In this document: positions 8,833-18,330 of the stretch, one piece after another
How positions within the stretch are numbered: position 1 is the first letter of the stretch
How the letters are laid out: each line of letters opens with the position of its first letter
From: Pedobacter sp. PACM 27299
GTDB taxonomy: Bacteria > Bacteroidota > Bacteroidia > Sphingobacteriales > Sphingobacteriaceae
Assembly: GCF_001412655.1 (NCBI RefSeq)
Contig: NZ_CP012996.1
Span: 6,083,291 to 6,147,290, forward strand
Direction: 5' to 3'
DNA length: 64,000 nt
The notes under the pieces: generated by a model
What the model saw: only the letters and a program-made list of their open reading frames with translations
Told to the model about the DNA's origin: nothing
Database searches by the model: none
Program-made: the position numbers and the translations under genes

Positions 8833-10134
8833 ATGAAAAAAACCATTTACACCTTATTTATAGTGTTCCTGGCACAGCAATCATTTGCGCAGGACATTGA
8901 TAAGATCATTACCAGACCTTATGTAGAGCGTTTAATCAAGACGCTGAGCAGTGATGAAATGGAAGGCCGCGCTACCTTCTCCCCAGGAATTGAGAAAGCC
9001 GCAGATTTTATCTCCGCTGAATTTAAAAATATTGGCTTGAAACCTTTGGAAGGGAATAGCTTCCGACAATCATTTACTAAGAAAAAGCTAAAGCCAGTCA
9101 GCACCAAAGTGAGTATTGACGGTAAAGAGATTCCTGCTTCTGATGTTCTGGTTTACGGAAACACCTCGGAAACACAGCTTTTTGATCAATCCAATAGTGA
9201 TGGATGGGTTAAAATGGATCCTGAAAAACCATTCATGGCACAATTGAGGTCCTTGACCAAAGAGAAGAAAAAACAAGTGGTGCTAGTAGATGCCAAGTTT
9301 GCAGATGCTTTTAAAAGAATCCGCGATTACTTAGCTCAGGGTGCTGATGTGGATGAGAAACACATCAATGATGCTGCTTATGTATTTGTATTAGGTGTAG
9401 ATACTGTAGCTAAGGGGTTTAATATAGATTTAAAGAATAAACTAGAAGTACTTCCTTTGTTTAACGTGGCAGGAATGATCCCTGGAAAGTCAAAAGCAAA
9501 AGAACTGGTGGTTTTCTCTGGTCACTATGATCATTTAGGAATCATCAAATCGGAAGGTACAGACAGCATTGCCAATGGTGCGGATGATGATGCTTCCGGT
9601 ACTACTGCTATGATCGCCCTTGCGAAATACTACAAAAAACTAAACAACAACGCACGTACATTGATCTTTGTGGCCTTTACTGCAGAAGAAATCGGTGGAT
9701 ATGGTGCGAGACATTTCTCAGAAAAACTAAACCCTGATGAGGTGGTGGCGATGTTCAACATTGAAATGATTGGTAAAGACAGCAAGTTTGGTAAGAATAC
9801 AGCGTTTATTACTGGATTCGACAAGTCGGATTTTGGAAAGATCTTACAGAAAAACCTGGAAGGCACAGAATTTACCTTCCATCCGGATCCATATCCACAG
9901 CAAAACCTATTTTACAGAAGTGACAATGCCACTTTAGCGGCATTGGGTGTTCCCGCACACACCATCAGTACAGATCAGATCGATAGCGATAAATTTTACC
10001 ATACCGTAAAAGATGAGTTTGAAACGCTAGACGTAGACAACATTCTATCGACGATTAAAGGCATCGCAAAAAGTGCCATCACGATTGTACAAGGAAAAGA
10101 TACCCCAACAAGAATCCCGAAATTAAGTAATTAA
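8833..10134 (+). CDS. M28-family zinc aminopeptidase, secreted
   Basis: The protein has 433 residues, with a signal peptide of about 19 residues ending SFAQ. The di-zinc site of M28 peptidases is visible in order: SGHYDHLG near residue 235 (first histidine), NGADDDASGT near 252 (bridging aspartate), FTAEEIGGYGA near 280 (catalytic and metal glutamates), IEMIGKDS near 310, and VPAHTIST near 380 (last histidine). The N-terminal half before the peptidase domain holds the apical/PA-like insert typical of periplasmic M28 enzymes. It lies 16 bases upstream of the tricorn-like protease gene, so the two exported peptidases are probably expressed together for peptide degradation. Confidence 0.93.
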   Translation: MKKTIYTLFIVFLAQQSFAQDIDKIITRPYVERLIKTLSSDEMEGRATFSPGIEKAADFISAEFKNIGLKPLEGNSFRQSFTKKKLKPVSTKVSIDGKEIPASDVLVYGNTSETQLFDQSNSDGWVKMDPEKPFMAQLRSLTKEKKKQVVLVDAKFADAFKRIRDYLAQGADVDEKHINDAAYVFVLGVDTVAKGFNIDLKNKLEVLPLFNVAGMIPGKSKAKELVVFSGHYDHLGIIKSEGTDSIANGADDDASGTTAMIALAKYYKKLNNNARTLIFVAFTAEEIGGYGARHFSEKLNPDEVVAMFNIEMIGKDSKFGKNTAFITGFDKSDFGKILQKNLEGTEFTFHPDPYPQQNLFYRSDNATLAALGVPAHTISTDQIDSDKFYHTVKDEFETLDVDNILSTIKGIAKSAITIVQGKDTPTRIPKLSN

Positions 10135-10150
10135 CTATAGCACTATTTTT

Positions 10151-13100
10151 ATGACCTTTCTTAAACCTAATCAATTATCATTTTTAGCCGCTGCCGCATT
10201 ATCGGTCACCATGACCCTGGCCTTTACGCTTTCAGCGAATGCACAAAAGCAAGAAACCCTTTTAATCCGAAGCCCTGCAGTTAGTGCCAATCATTTAGCA
10301 TTTGTGTATGGCGGCGACATTTGGATCTCCGACAAAGACGGCAGTAATCCAAGACGACTAACGGTAAATCCAGCGGTAGAGCAGAACCCATTGTTTTCTC
10401 CTGATGGCAAACAAATTGCCTTTACTGGAAACTATGATGGCAATACCGATGTATATGTCATTCCTATTGAAGGTGGCGCTCCTAAAAGAGTGACTTACCA
10501 CCCTGCTGCCGATGTGATGCGTGGATGGCTAGACAATAACCAGTTATATTTTACTTCTACAAGAGACTATCAATTTGCATTGAGTCCGAGGTTACACCAG
10601 ATTAATATCGATGGGACTGCTGAAAAGGCTTTACCAATGCCGGAAGCTGTTCAGGGTACCCCTTCTGCGGACAAAAGGTACTGGGCTTATATCAAAAACA
10701 CCGATCCAACGGAACGTAGCAACGTTGCTTTTAAGCGCTATCGTGGTGGTGGTATGCCACAGATCTGGATCTTTGACACACAAACAAAAGACATCGAAAT
10801 CATTCCTGGTGTGGGTTCTAATAATGTGAAGCCACAATGGGTAGGCAATAAAGTTTATTTCTTATCCGACAGAGATCTGACCATGAACTTGTTCAGTTAT
10901 GATGTGAAAAGCAAAAAAACAGAGAAGTTAACAGATTTCAAGGATTACGATATTAAAACCTTAACTGCTGGCCCTGGAGTAATTGCTTTTGAGCAGGCTG
11001 GTAAAGCACATTTACTAGAGACGGCTAATCATAAGGTCCGCGATATTTCGATCAACATTCAGGCAGATGCGCCTTATAAAAGGCCACACTACATTGATAT
11101 GGCCAGTAATATCCGCAATTCAGAAATCTCTCCTACTGGAGTAAGGGCCCTTTTTGAAAGTCGCGGGGAAATCTATTCAGTCCCTAAAGAAAAAGGAGAT
11201 GCGAGAAACTTGTCGAATTCTCCTGGCAGTTATGATAAATTCCCAGCCTGGTCGCCAGATGGGAAGTATATTTCTTACTTGTCTGATAAAGACGGCAACT
11301 ATCAATTGGTACTCTTAAATCAGGCCACTAAAGAAGCACCAATCTATATCCCGTTAGGGAAGACGGCATTTTATTACCAGCCGGTATGGTCGCCGGATAG
11401 CAAGAAATTGTTTTATGGCGATGCCCATTTGAACTTGTTCTATATTGATATTAATGCCCGCAAGCCAATTTTGGTGAAAGCGGATAAGGATGGGTCTTCT
11501 CCTGGCAGGTCATTTAGTGCGCTACAACCTGCCTGGTCGCCGGATTCTAAATGGATTTCTTATGTCGCTACCTTACCCAATTCGGTAAGTGCAGTCTATT
11601 TATATAACCTCGACAAGGAAAGCCATACTCAGGTTACTGATGGGATGAGCGAGGTATCTTCTCCGAATTTCAGTAGAGATGGTAAATATTTATTCTTCCT
11701 GGCGAGTACGGATGTGGGTTTAACCAATAGTGGGTTACACATGTCGGCTTATCAGCGACCAGTAAATTACAACGCTTATGCATTGATTCTTTCCAAGAAA
11801 ACGCCTTCAATATACAAAACTGAAAGTGATGAAGAGGTCATAAAATCTGAGGACAGTCCTGCGAAGAAAAAAGAAGAGCCTAAAAAAGAATCTTCGAAAA
11901 AAGATAAAAAAGGAAAAGAAGCAGAGAAACCTGCTGCTCCTCCGGTAAAAGCTCCGATTGAAATAGATCTTGCTGATTTGAGGAGCCGGATTATTCCGCT
12001 TCCTATATCTGGCAGCATTAATGGGCTAGATGGTGGAGTAGATGGGATGTTACTTTACTATAAAAATGATGAGCTGGGTGCATTGGATTTGAAAAAGATG
12101 GAAAGCAGTACCTTGGTTTCCGGAATTTCCAGCCTGAGTATAAGTGCTGACGGGAAGTCTATGCTTTACGGTTCCAGAGGAAACTATTACATCGTTGATG
12201 CAGGTAAAAAACCAGGAAGTTCAGAAGCTGGAAAGCTAAAACTGGATGGCATCAAAGTATTGGTAGACCCTACTGCAGAGTGGAAACAAATGTTTGATGA
12301 GGTTTGGAGTATGGAGAAAGACTTTTTTTATGTAGAAAATATGCACGGTACCGATTGGCCAGCTATGAAGGTAAAGTATGAGAAATTCCTTCCTTATGTA
12401 AACCACCGTTCTGACCTTTCTTATGTTTTCAATGAGATGATGGGTGAAATGGTAGTTGGTCACAACTATATATCTCCTGGTGATGAACCTGGTGCTCCCT
12501 CAGTTTCTGTAGGCTTATTGGGTGCAGATTATGAGGTAGACAATGGTTTCTATAAGATCAAAAAGATCTTTACCCGTCTGGATTGGAATCCAACTTTTAA
12601 AGCACCATTGGCAGAACCAGGATTGAACATCAAAGAAGGTGATTATATCGTAGCGGTTGAAGGCGTACCACTGACTTCAAAAACTTCTATATATAGTCTT
12701 TTTGACTTCAAAGCGGGCAAACAGGTTGCGATCAAAGTAAATAGCAAGCCAAGTTTAGATGGTGCCAGAGAAGTAGTAGTGGTACCGGTAGCGGCGCCTC
12801 AGGAATTCGAGTTGAGAAAGATGGACTGGGTAGAGAACAACCGCAAAAGAGTAGATAAAATAAGTGATGGCAAAATTGCTTATGTCTATATGCCGAATAC
12901 AGGCCCTGATGGTTACACCTATTTCAACAGGTATTATTTTTCCCAAATGGATAAGAAAGCCTTATTAATGGATGAGCGTAACAACGGTGGCGGATGGGTT
13001 GCAGATTATGTGATTGATTTGCTAAGCCGTGAATTGATGAGCTATTGGGGAATCAGGGATGGAAAAAGTTTCACCACTCCAGGGAATGGCATCTTCGGTC

Positions 13101-13474
13101 CGAAAGCCATGCTGATCAATGAAAATGCCGGTTCTGGAGGCGATATGATGCCTTATATGTTTAAGAAAAAAGGATTGGGTAAATTAGTTGGTCGTACTAC
13201 TATGGGTATCCTGGTAGGGATCAGCGGTTATCCTCTTTTACTGGATGGAGGCAGCATCACCTCTCCTAACTTCGGTGTATACGATACTGATGGAAAATGG
13301 ATCATTGAGAACGAAGGTGTGGCACCGGATATTTTCGTTGAACAAACTCCTAAAGATTTACTGGAGGGCAGAGATCCTCAATTGGAACGTACTATTAAGG
13401 TGTTGCAAGAGGAGATCAAAACTTACAAATATCCGAATGTAACTAAACCTAAAGACCCAATCCGAGGTCATTAA
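10151..13474 (+). CDS. tricorn-like S41 serine protease, secreted
   Basis: This 1107-residue protein has a signal peptide ending SANAQ near residue 32. The N-terminal half consists of WD40-like/PD40 propeller repeats (many SPDGK-type motifs, about residues 40-700). A lysine/glutamate-rich linker at about residues 558-595 is followed by a core domain (VWSMEKDFFYV near 717), a PDZ-like domain (IKEGDYIVAVEGVPL near 825) and the S41 protease domain. GSGGDMMPY near residue 996 carries the expected nucleophile serine, and GHNYISPGD near 770 the expected histidine. Tricorn proteases trim oligopeptides. The acidic/basic low-complexity linker is an unusual addition. Confidence 0.93.
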   Translation: MTFLKPNQLSFLAAAALSVTMTLAFTLSANAQKQETLLIRSPAVSANHLAFVYGGDIWISDKDGSNPRRLTVNPAVEQNPLFSPDGKQIAFTGNYDGNTDVYVIPIEGGAPKRVTYHPAADVMRGWLDNNQLYFTSTRDYQFALSPRLHQINIDGTAEKALPMPEAVQGTPSADKRYWAYIKNTDPTERSNVAFKRYRGGGMPQIWIFDTQTKDIEIIPGVGSNNVKPQWVGNKVYFLSDRDLTMNLFSYDVKSKKTEKLTDFKDYDIKTLTAGPGVIAFEQAGKAHLLETANHKVRDISINIQADAPYKRPHYIDMASNIRNSEISPTGVRALFESRGEIYSVPKEKGDARNLSNSPGSYDKFPAWSPDGKYISYLSDKDGNYQLVLLNQATKEAPIYIPLGKTAFYYQPVWSPDSKKLFYGDAHLNLFYIDINARKPILVKADKDGSSPGRSFSALQPAWSPDSKWISYVATLPNSVSAVYLYNLDKESHTQVTDGMSEVSSPNFSRDGKYLFFLASTDVGLTNSGLHMSAYQRPVNYNAYALILSKKTPSIYKTESDEEVIKSEDSPAKKKEEPKKESSKKDKKGKEAEKPAAPPVKAPIEIDLADLRSRIIPLPISGSINGLDGGVDGMLLYYKNDELGALDLKKMESSTLVSGISSLSISADGKSMLYGSRGNYYIVDAGKKPGSSEAGKLKLDGIKVLVDPTAEWKQMFDEVWSMEKDFFYVENMHGTDWPAMKVKYEKFLPYVNHRSDLSYVFNEMMGEMVVGHNYISPGDEPGAPSVSVGLLGADYEVDNGFYKIKKIFTRLDWNPTFKAPLAEPGLNIKEGDYIVAVEGVPLTSKTSIYSLFDFKAGKQVAIKVNSKPSLDGAREVVVVPVAAPQEFELRKMDWVENNRKRVDKISDGKIAYVYMPNTGPDGYTYFNRYYFSQMDKKALLMDERNNGGGWVADYVIDLLSRELMSYWGIRDGKSFTTPGNGIFGPKAMLINENAGSGGDMMPYMFKKKGLGKLVGRTTMGILVGISGYPLLLDGGSITSPNFGVYDTDGKWIIENEGVAPDIFVEQTPKDLLEGRDPQLERTIKVLQEEIKTYKYPNVTKPKDPIRGH

Positions 13475-13477
13475 GCT

Positions 13478-13511
13478 AGAAAAGACCATCCTTTATCAGA
13501 TGGCCTTTTCT
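13478..13511. terminator. bidirectional intrinsic terminator
   Basis: A 13-bp stem with one mismatch, AGAAAAGACCATC at 13478-13490 against GATGGCCTTTTCT at 13499-13511, sits between the convergent protease and acetyltransferase genes and overlaps the last codons of the latter. Confidence 0.7.
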
Positions 13512-13990
13512 AATACATAATCCTTCATGAAGAAACCGTTGCCAACATCAAGGTCAACGGTTTCTTTTATAATAAAGCCCGCCTTTTTATAAAACTCAGC
13601 AGATTTATTGTCACGGTGTACATTTAATTCCAGGCTTTTCCCACCTGCTGCTTTTACCTGCTGAAAAATTTCGTTGATTAGGAATTTACCGACGCCCAAT
13701 CCGTGAACTTCCGGCAGCACATACAGTTTATGCAGTTTATAGGTCTCCTGACTATCACCCAGTTTAGAATAGGAAGCAAAACCTACATCTTTCGACTCAA
13801 TTTCTGCAATCAGAAAAGTGTATCCTTCCAGCAGCTGGTCTAGCAAAACACCTCTGTTATACATCATTTCTAACATATAGACGATTTGCTCCTGACTGAG
13901 GATGCCATTATAGGTAGGCACCCAAGTAGTTTTTGCAATCTCCTGTATGGAGGGCAGGTCTTTTTCTTTTCCTTTTCTGAGCAGGATCAT
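13496..13990 (-). CDS. GNAT-family N-acetyltransferase
   Basis: The protein has 164 residues. The acetyl-CoA pyrophosphate-binding motif A is visible as LYVLPEVHGLGVGKFLI near residues 80-96 (Q/RxxGxG/A type), followed by motif B LELNVHRDNKSAEFYKKAGF, which is very typical of the RimI-like fold. The acceptor substrate is unknown. The start overlaps the stop of the upstream gene as ATGA at 13987-13990, so the two genes are translationally coupled. Confidence 0.92.
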   Translation of the reverse strand: MILLRKGKEKDLPSIQEIAKTTWVPTYNGILSQEQIVYMLEMMYNRGVLLDQLLEGYTFLIAEIESKDVGFASYSKLGDSQETYKLHKLYVLPEVHGLGVGKFLINEIFQQVKAAGGKSLELNVHRDNKSAEFYKKAGFIIKETVDLDVGNGFFMKDYVLEKAI

Positions 13991-14550
13991 AACTTCTCGC
14001 TGATGAATAAATAACTGTTGTTGAAATCGAAAGTTACGAAGCCATCATTGATCACCACGAAATCTCCGTTTTCATCTTGTTTCAAGTTGCTGGTTTCAAA
14101 ATAGGAAAGGACTTCAATATGGAACACACTGCCTTTGGGTTTCCACACGGAAAATCCAGACTTTATCGCATACGCTTTTTCCGTTGCGGTGAATATTACA
14201 ATATTGATCTCATCAATATAACTGCCCAGTTCTCTCAGCTTGGCCTTGGTATCAATCACATTAACTGCCGAATACTTTTCTTTGATCAAGTAGTCCAATA
14301 CCTCGTCCAATGCTTCTCCTTTTGCAGGAATGACTTTCGTATTTTCCTGAACAAATTCCTGGTCGGCAGCGTTCACTACAATGTCTACTTTTAGTCCGAG
14401 GCTAACTATTTTCTCATACAGTGTGGCATTGACAATTAATGTCGGGCTCCACTCCAATAGCTGGCCTAGATATTCCTCATTGAACTCACCCAGATCATGG
14501 ATATATAATGCTGGTTCTTGTTTTTCTCTAACGATGTGATGTGATGACAT
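13987..14550 (-). CDS. thiamine pyrophosphokinase-like protein, catalytic motifs lost
   Basis: This protein has 187 residues. The opening SSHHIVREKQEPAL and GQLLEWSPT strongly recall Sphingobacteriaceae thiamine pyrophosphokinases (from memory, not a search). The residues expected for catalysis are absent: the GDxD metal/ATP motif is replaced by VNAADQEF near residue 60, the DKDxTD-type motif by AKGEALDEV, and the GxxGGRxDH motif by TKAKLRELGSYID. The C-terminal FETSNLKQDENGD and NNSYLFISE resemble the thiamine-binding lobe. I infer a non-enzymatic paralogue, perhaps a thiamine binder or a regulatory subunit. It is coupled by ATGA overlap to the GNAT gene. An unrelated function remains possible. 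Confidence 0.55.
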   Translation of the reverse strand: MSSHHIVREKQEPALYIHDLGEFNEEYLGQLLEWSPTLIVNATLYEKIVSLGLKVDIVVNAADQEFVQENTKVIPAKGEALDEVLDYLIKEKYSAVNVIDTKAKLRELGSYIDEINIVIFTATEKAYAIKSGFSVWKPKGSVFHIEVLSYFETSNLKQDENGDFVVINDGFVTFDFNNSYLFISEKL

Positions 14551-14630
14551 AAAGCAAATATATTGTATTTTTTTTCTTATTTTCGTTTAACTTACAAGAC
14601 GCCTCTTCACCACATAGTCAGCCGTAACCA

Positions 14631-15227
14631 ATGGACGATCAGCAGCAGCAAATTATAAAAAATTGGAAGTTATTAGCGGAAGGCGAAAAACAAGGCCTTT
14701 ATGCTTGTTTCAGCTATTTTTATGATGACCTCTATCGATTCGGGCTGTCCTTATACAGAAACCCGGAATTGATTAAAGAAAGCATACAAAATCTGTTTAT
14801 TGAACTGTGGCAAATTCGCGAAAAATTAAAGGAAGTGAATAATATACAGCAATATGTATTCACAATTTATAAGCGAATTATTTTCAAAACCAATCAAACA
14901 TTTGTGAGCAGTACCACTGGAGATGAGGTTTCTTTAGACGATATAGAAGAGCGGTTTATTTCAGAGAGTTCGTATGAAAGTATTTTAATTGCCAGTCAGG
15001 AAGATGAGCATTTAAAAAAGAGACTGTTATATGCACTAAGCTGTTTAACGCCCCGGCAAAAGGAGATCATTCAGCTCAGGTACTTCGACTGCCTGTCTTT
15101 TAAAGAGATTGCAGAGCGTACTTCATTGACAGAGCGGACGGTTTATAACACACTTCACAATGCGGTGAATGTGCTGCGGGAATTACTGCTGTTCTTGTGT
15201 TTAGTGATGAGCGGCGAGCAGTGGTAG
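14631..15227 (+). CDS. ECF-type RNA polymerase sigma factor
   Basis: The protein has 198 residues. Region 2 is visible as FSYFYDDLYRFGLSLYRN through NLFIELWQIREKL, and region 4 as LTPRQKEIIQLRYFDCLSFKEIAERTSLTERTVYNTLH, a classical helix-turn-helix for the -35 element. It belongs to the Bacteroidota sigma-70 group paired with FecR anti-sigma factors. Here no sigma gene stands directly upstream of the FecR gene at 22.9 kb, so I infer this gene, convergent with that operon, may be its partner. It could also act on another locus. Confidence 0.9.
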   Translation: MDDQQQQIIKNWKLLAEGEKQGLYACFSYFYDDLYRFGLSLYRNPELIKESIQNLFIELWQIREKLKEVNNIQQYVFTIYKRIIFKTNQTFVSSTTGDEVSLDDIEERFISESSYESILIASQEDEHLKKRLLYALSCLTPRQKEIIQLRYFDCLSFKEIAERTSLTERTVYNTLHNAVNVLRELLLFLCLVMSGEQW

Positions 15228-15259
15228 TATAGCTGGGCGCTGTGTAAATGCATGGTAAA

Positions 15260-15287
15260 AGAAAAAGAGGGTTTCCCCTCCTTTTCT
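15260..15287 (+). terminator. intrinsic terminator after the sigma factor gene
   Basis: A 12-bp stem with one mismatch, AGAAAAAGAGGG at 15260-15271 against CCCTCCTTTTCT at 15276-15287 with a TTTC loop, has its T-run inside the descending arm. Confidence 0.6.
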
Positions 15288-15380
15288 ATACGAGCATTAA
15301 TTTTCATTGTTTGATCCTATCTAAAATTCAAACCAGTGGAGTTGCACCTGCCTTCAGATTGTTCTCATTTCAGATTCTTT

Positions 15381-16703
15381 TTATTTCAGGTCTTTAGCGA
15401 TCGTTCCCATTAGCGAGTTCGCTCCTAATACATCGTAATCTGCCGCCCATAAATAAGCACCTTTAAATCCGGCAGACTTAATATACTTTGCTTTTTTCTC
15501 TATTAGTGGGATGCCATTATAGAATACCCCGAAAGCCATATTTGTGGTTTCTTTACTGAATGCCTGCGGATCATGTTGTAAAATATCGAAGTATTTTACA
15601 TAATTATAAGAACCCCAACCTAAGTTATTACCATTGCCATCAATTTCGATATAGCGTAAACCAAAGGCAGGCATTCCCAATACAATCTTATCTTTCGGCA
15701 GCAGGCTGACCCAGTTTGCCGCGCAACTGACCATATAATCATAGCTGGAAGATTGCGCTCTTGGCGAACCTGGGCTAACCGCACCATCTTCAAAAGCATG
15801 CACATTTACCCAATCCGCAGCCGCAAGATTACCGTATTGACCACGCAGCCAGTTGGTGGCCACCGTGGCCGTTACAATTGATTTTGCCGGCAATGCGGCT
15901 TTCAATTCCCTGATCAGGGGCCCTACGGCGGCAATGTTTTTATCGCCATTGATGCTGAGGTCGGTCATCATGATGTCTACACCGTCCATTTTCCTGGCGG
16001 TTACATAGGCAACTACCTGTTGAACCAAACTGGCTCTTTTTGCAGGATCAATAATCACCGCACCAAAGTCGTTGCTTTCATACCTCGACCAGCCGTCAAT
16101 TCCGCTCAGAAATCCAGAAATCCCCATGATGACAGGAGTTTTATTGATGTGCCCTCTGGCTACCAATTCATCAGCAGCGCGGTTGGTTTGTCCAACGGTC
16201 ACATCCAGTCCATCAGAATTTACCCATCCGCATTTGAAAGCCACATGTGTTACCTTTTCCCAATCTACATCTTTTGCCAATCCTTCTGCCGACAAATACG
16301 CCAGCGCCACATTGGTATAAGGTTTAAACGTATAATTACTTGGGTTTACCAGAATACTGGAAGTCCTTGAAGTTGTTTTCCCATCGAAAGAAGCTTCCAC
16401 ACTGATCTTATATTCTCCACCAGCAGTGGGGGTAAAGGTAAATGCAGTATCCGATGACACTATTTTATCGTTCACCTTCCATACTACACTGGCCCGGTCA
16501 GATGGGGAGAACTGCAATCCGGTAAATACCGCCGACTGTCCTTCTGCAATGATGCTACTGGCGAGGCGAAAGGCACCGTTTTTATCAAAAATCCTAGGGT
16601 AGAATTCCCCTTCATTTCCCGCATCGGCATCGTCTTTCTTGCACCCTGAAAGGATAGAAACACATAGGAAAGCGGATAACAGGATATATTTTATATTGTT
16701 CAT
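15381..16703 (-). CDS. GH18-like surface lipoprotein, probably not catalytic
   Basis: The protein has 440 residues. The N-terminus ends in a lipobox, ILSGC near residue 21, predicting a lipid-anchored, probably surface-exposed protein. An Ig/PKD-like domain follows (about residues 38-118, VVWKVNDKIVS to EYKISVEASF). The rest is a GH18 TIM barrel: VALAYLSAEG strand, SISGFL-type GISGFLSG strand, and the strand-4 motif, which reads DGVDIMMTD where active chitinases and endoglycosidases have DGxDxDxE. The catalytic glutamate and the preceding aspartate are missing. As last gene of the FecR-SusC-SusD operon it occupies the place of a surface glycan-binding protein, so I infer binding of an N-acetylhexosamine-type glycan. 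Confidence 0.8.
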   Translation of the reverse strand: MNNIKYILLSAFLCVSILSGCKKDDADAGNEGEFYPRIFDKNGAFRLASSIIAEGQSAVFTGLQFSPSDRASVVWKVNDKIVSSDTAFTFTPTAGGEYKISVEASFDGKTTSRTSSILVNPSNYTFKPYTNVALAYLSAEGLAKDVDWEKVTHVAFKCGWVNSDGLDVTVGQTNRAADELVARGHINKTPVIMGISGFLSGIDGWSRYESNDFGAVIIDPAKRASLVQQVVAYVTARKMDGVDIMMTDLSINGDKNIAAVGPLIRELKAALPAKSIVTATVATNWLRGQYGNLAAADWVNVHAFEDGAVSPGSPRAQSSSYDYMVSCAANWVSLLPKDKIVLGMPAFGLRYIEIDGNGNNLGWGSYNYVKYFDILQHDPQAFSKETTNMAFGVFYNGIPLIEKKAKYIKSAGFKGAYLWAADYDVLGANSLMGTIAKDLK

Positions 16704-16727
16704 CTTTTATAAGTTTGGATTAAGAAA

Positions 16728-18314
16728 TTACTGTTTATCCCACCATACACGTTTGGTCCAGTCGTCAAGACCACCGAGTGCCTGCACTGCTTTCGCTACG
16801 TTTGCCGCATTCTGTTCGGTCTCTTCTAAAGGATATTCCAATCTTCTCGGGATTTCTTTACTATTGGATTCGGCCATTACTCCAGGAATCAATTTTGGGA
16901 AATCTGTTCTTCTCCAATTGGCATACGCTTCCTGTCCGTTAAATATTAAGGCCAGCCAAAGCTGCTCGTTGATCATTTCTATTTCTTTTCCTGGGATCAG
17001 TTTATTGCTATTGATGAAATTCATCACTTGTGTCTCGGTGATTGGCGGAGCTCCCTGGAACAGGCTCAGCTGTTTCATGGCTGCAGCAATTCCCTTTTCA
17101 TAGTGGCTTTTTGCATCACCGCCCATATTTAATCCAAAACGAATGTTCGCTTCGGCAAGTAGAAATTCTACTTCTGCATGGGTAAAGTGTAAAAATGGCG
17201 CATCGCTCTTAATCAGGTAATTTGCAAATTCTGCTTTCTGTTCTGCATTAGTGATGCGCTTCTCTCCGAAACCTGGAATTTGTACCGTTATAGTATTTAG
17301 CCAATCATTATAAGTGTAGCTGGCTGGCTTTACCCCTACATAACCTATTTCTGCGACCACATAATCGGTCACATCCATGCGATCAAAGGGTTTCGAATTG
17401 ACCTCCGTATAACAGCGGATCATATTTTTCAGCCTTGGATCGTTAGTTTTCACAAACTGAGCGATTAAAGTGGTGGTTACTTTTGGAGGCAGCTCGGCAC
17501 TATTGATGGTTACAGCAACAGAATTCCCTCTGACATCATCATCTTTTGACTGTACATTTTCATGCATTAATTTACAGATGTCTTCATGACTGGAGATCAG
17601 GCCTGCTGCGAAAGCAGCCTGTGCTTCGGCTTTTGCTTTTTCCGGATTGCGTTTGACCAGACGCATCGCATACCTCAAGCGTAGAGAATTGGCAAACTTT
17701 TTCCAGGCTACAATATTTCCATTATAGAATAAATCGCCTTTGAGCTGATCTTTTGAGGGATCAAGCTGTGCAGAAGCTTCCGTCAGTTCTTTGAAAAAGT
17801 CGTTATAAATAGTTTCCTGCGTATCAAATTCTGGTCGGATGACCCCATCTTTATAGCCTTTCCCTGCTTGCTTGTAAGGAATATCACCATATAAGTCTGT
17901 CATTCTTGCGAAAAGCAGCACTTTCATAATCCTGCAGGCTGCATTGATATTAGTTTTTGAAGGATCGCCCTGACTTCTGTCTACGGCATCCACGATATTT
18001 AGGATATCATTCCCATAATTTACATTCCAAAGTGCAGAGGTATATCCTCTGTTCTTGATATAAAACTGTCCGGTTTTCACGAGGTAGATTCCTGCGGTAT
18101 GCTGTATAAAGGGCATGGTTAGAATAGTACTTACCTTTTCATTGACCTCAAAATTTCCTGAATAGCGCAGCTGTACATTTGCCAGCTGCAGGGCAGGATC
18201 CAGTCCGCTGGATTTGTGTGGATCTATATTCACATCCCCAAATTTCTTACAGGAGCTAAAAATCAGCATCGAGATCAGAACTGCGGGGATCATTTGATTA
18301 AAATATTTCTTCAT
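16728..18314 (-). CDS. SusD/RagB-family nutrient-binding outer-membrane lipoprotein
   Basis: The protein has 528 residues with lipobox IFSSC near residue 21 and KKFGDVNIDPHKS directly after, as in the SusD-like_2 subgroup. TPR-type helices hold the family motifs: ACRIMKVLLFARMTDLYGDIPY near residue 125 and FLLAEANIRFG near 390. It caps the SusC transporter from outside and delivers the ligand. It lies 16 bases downstream of susC and 24 upstream of the GH18-like gene on the same strand. Confidence 0.94.
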   Translation of the reverse strand: MKKYFNQMIPAVLISMLIFSSCKKFGDVNIDPHKSSGLDPALQLANVQLRYSGNFEVNEKVSTILTMPFIQHTAGIYLVKTGQFYIKNRGYTSALWNVNYGNDILNIVDAVDRSQGDPSKTNINAACRIMKVLLFARMTDLYGDIPYKQAGKGYKDGVIRPEFDTQETIYNDFFKELTEASAQLDPSKDQLKGDLFYNGNIVAWKKFANSLRLRYAMRLVKRNPEKAKAEAQAAFAAGLISSHEDICKLMHENVQSKDDDVRGNSVAVTINSAELPPKVTTTLIAQFVKTNDPRLKNMIRCYTEVNSKPFDRMDVTDYVVAEIGYVGVKPASYTYNDWLNTITVQIPGFGEKRITNAEQKAEFANYLIKSDAPFLHFTHAEVEFLLAEANIRFGLNMGGDAKSHYEKGIAAAMKQLSLFQGAPPITETQVMNFINSNKLIPGKEIEMINEQLWLALIFNGQEAYANWRRTDFPKLIPGVMAESNSKEIPRRLEYPLEETEQNAANVAKAVQALGGLDDWTKRVWWDKQ

Positions 18315-18330
18315 GTTCGTATGATTTGAA

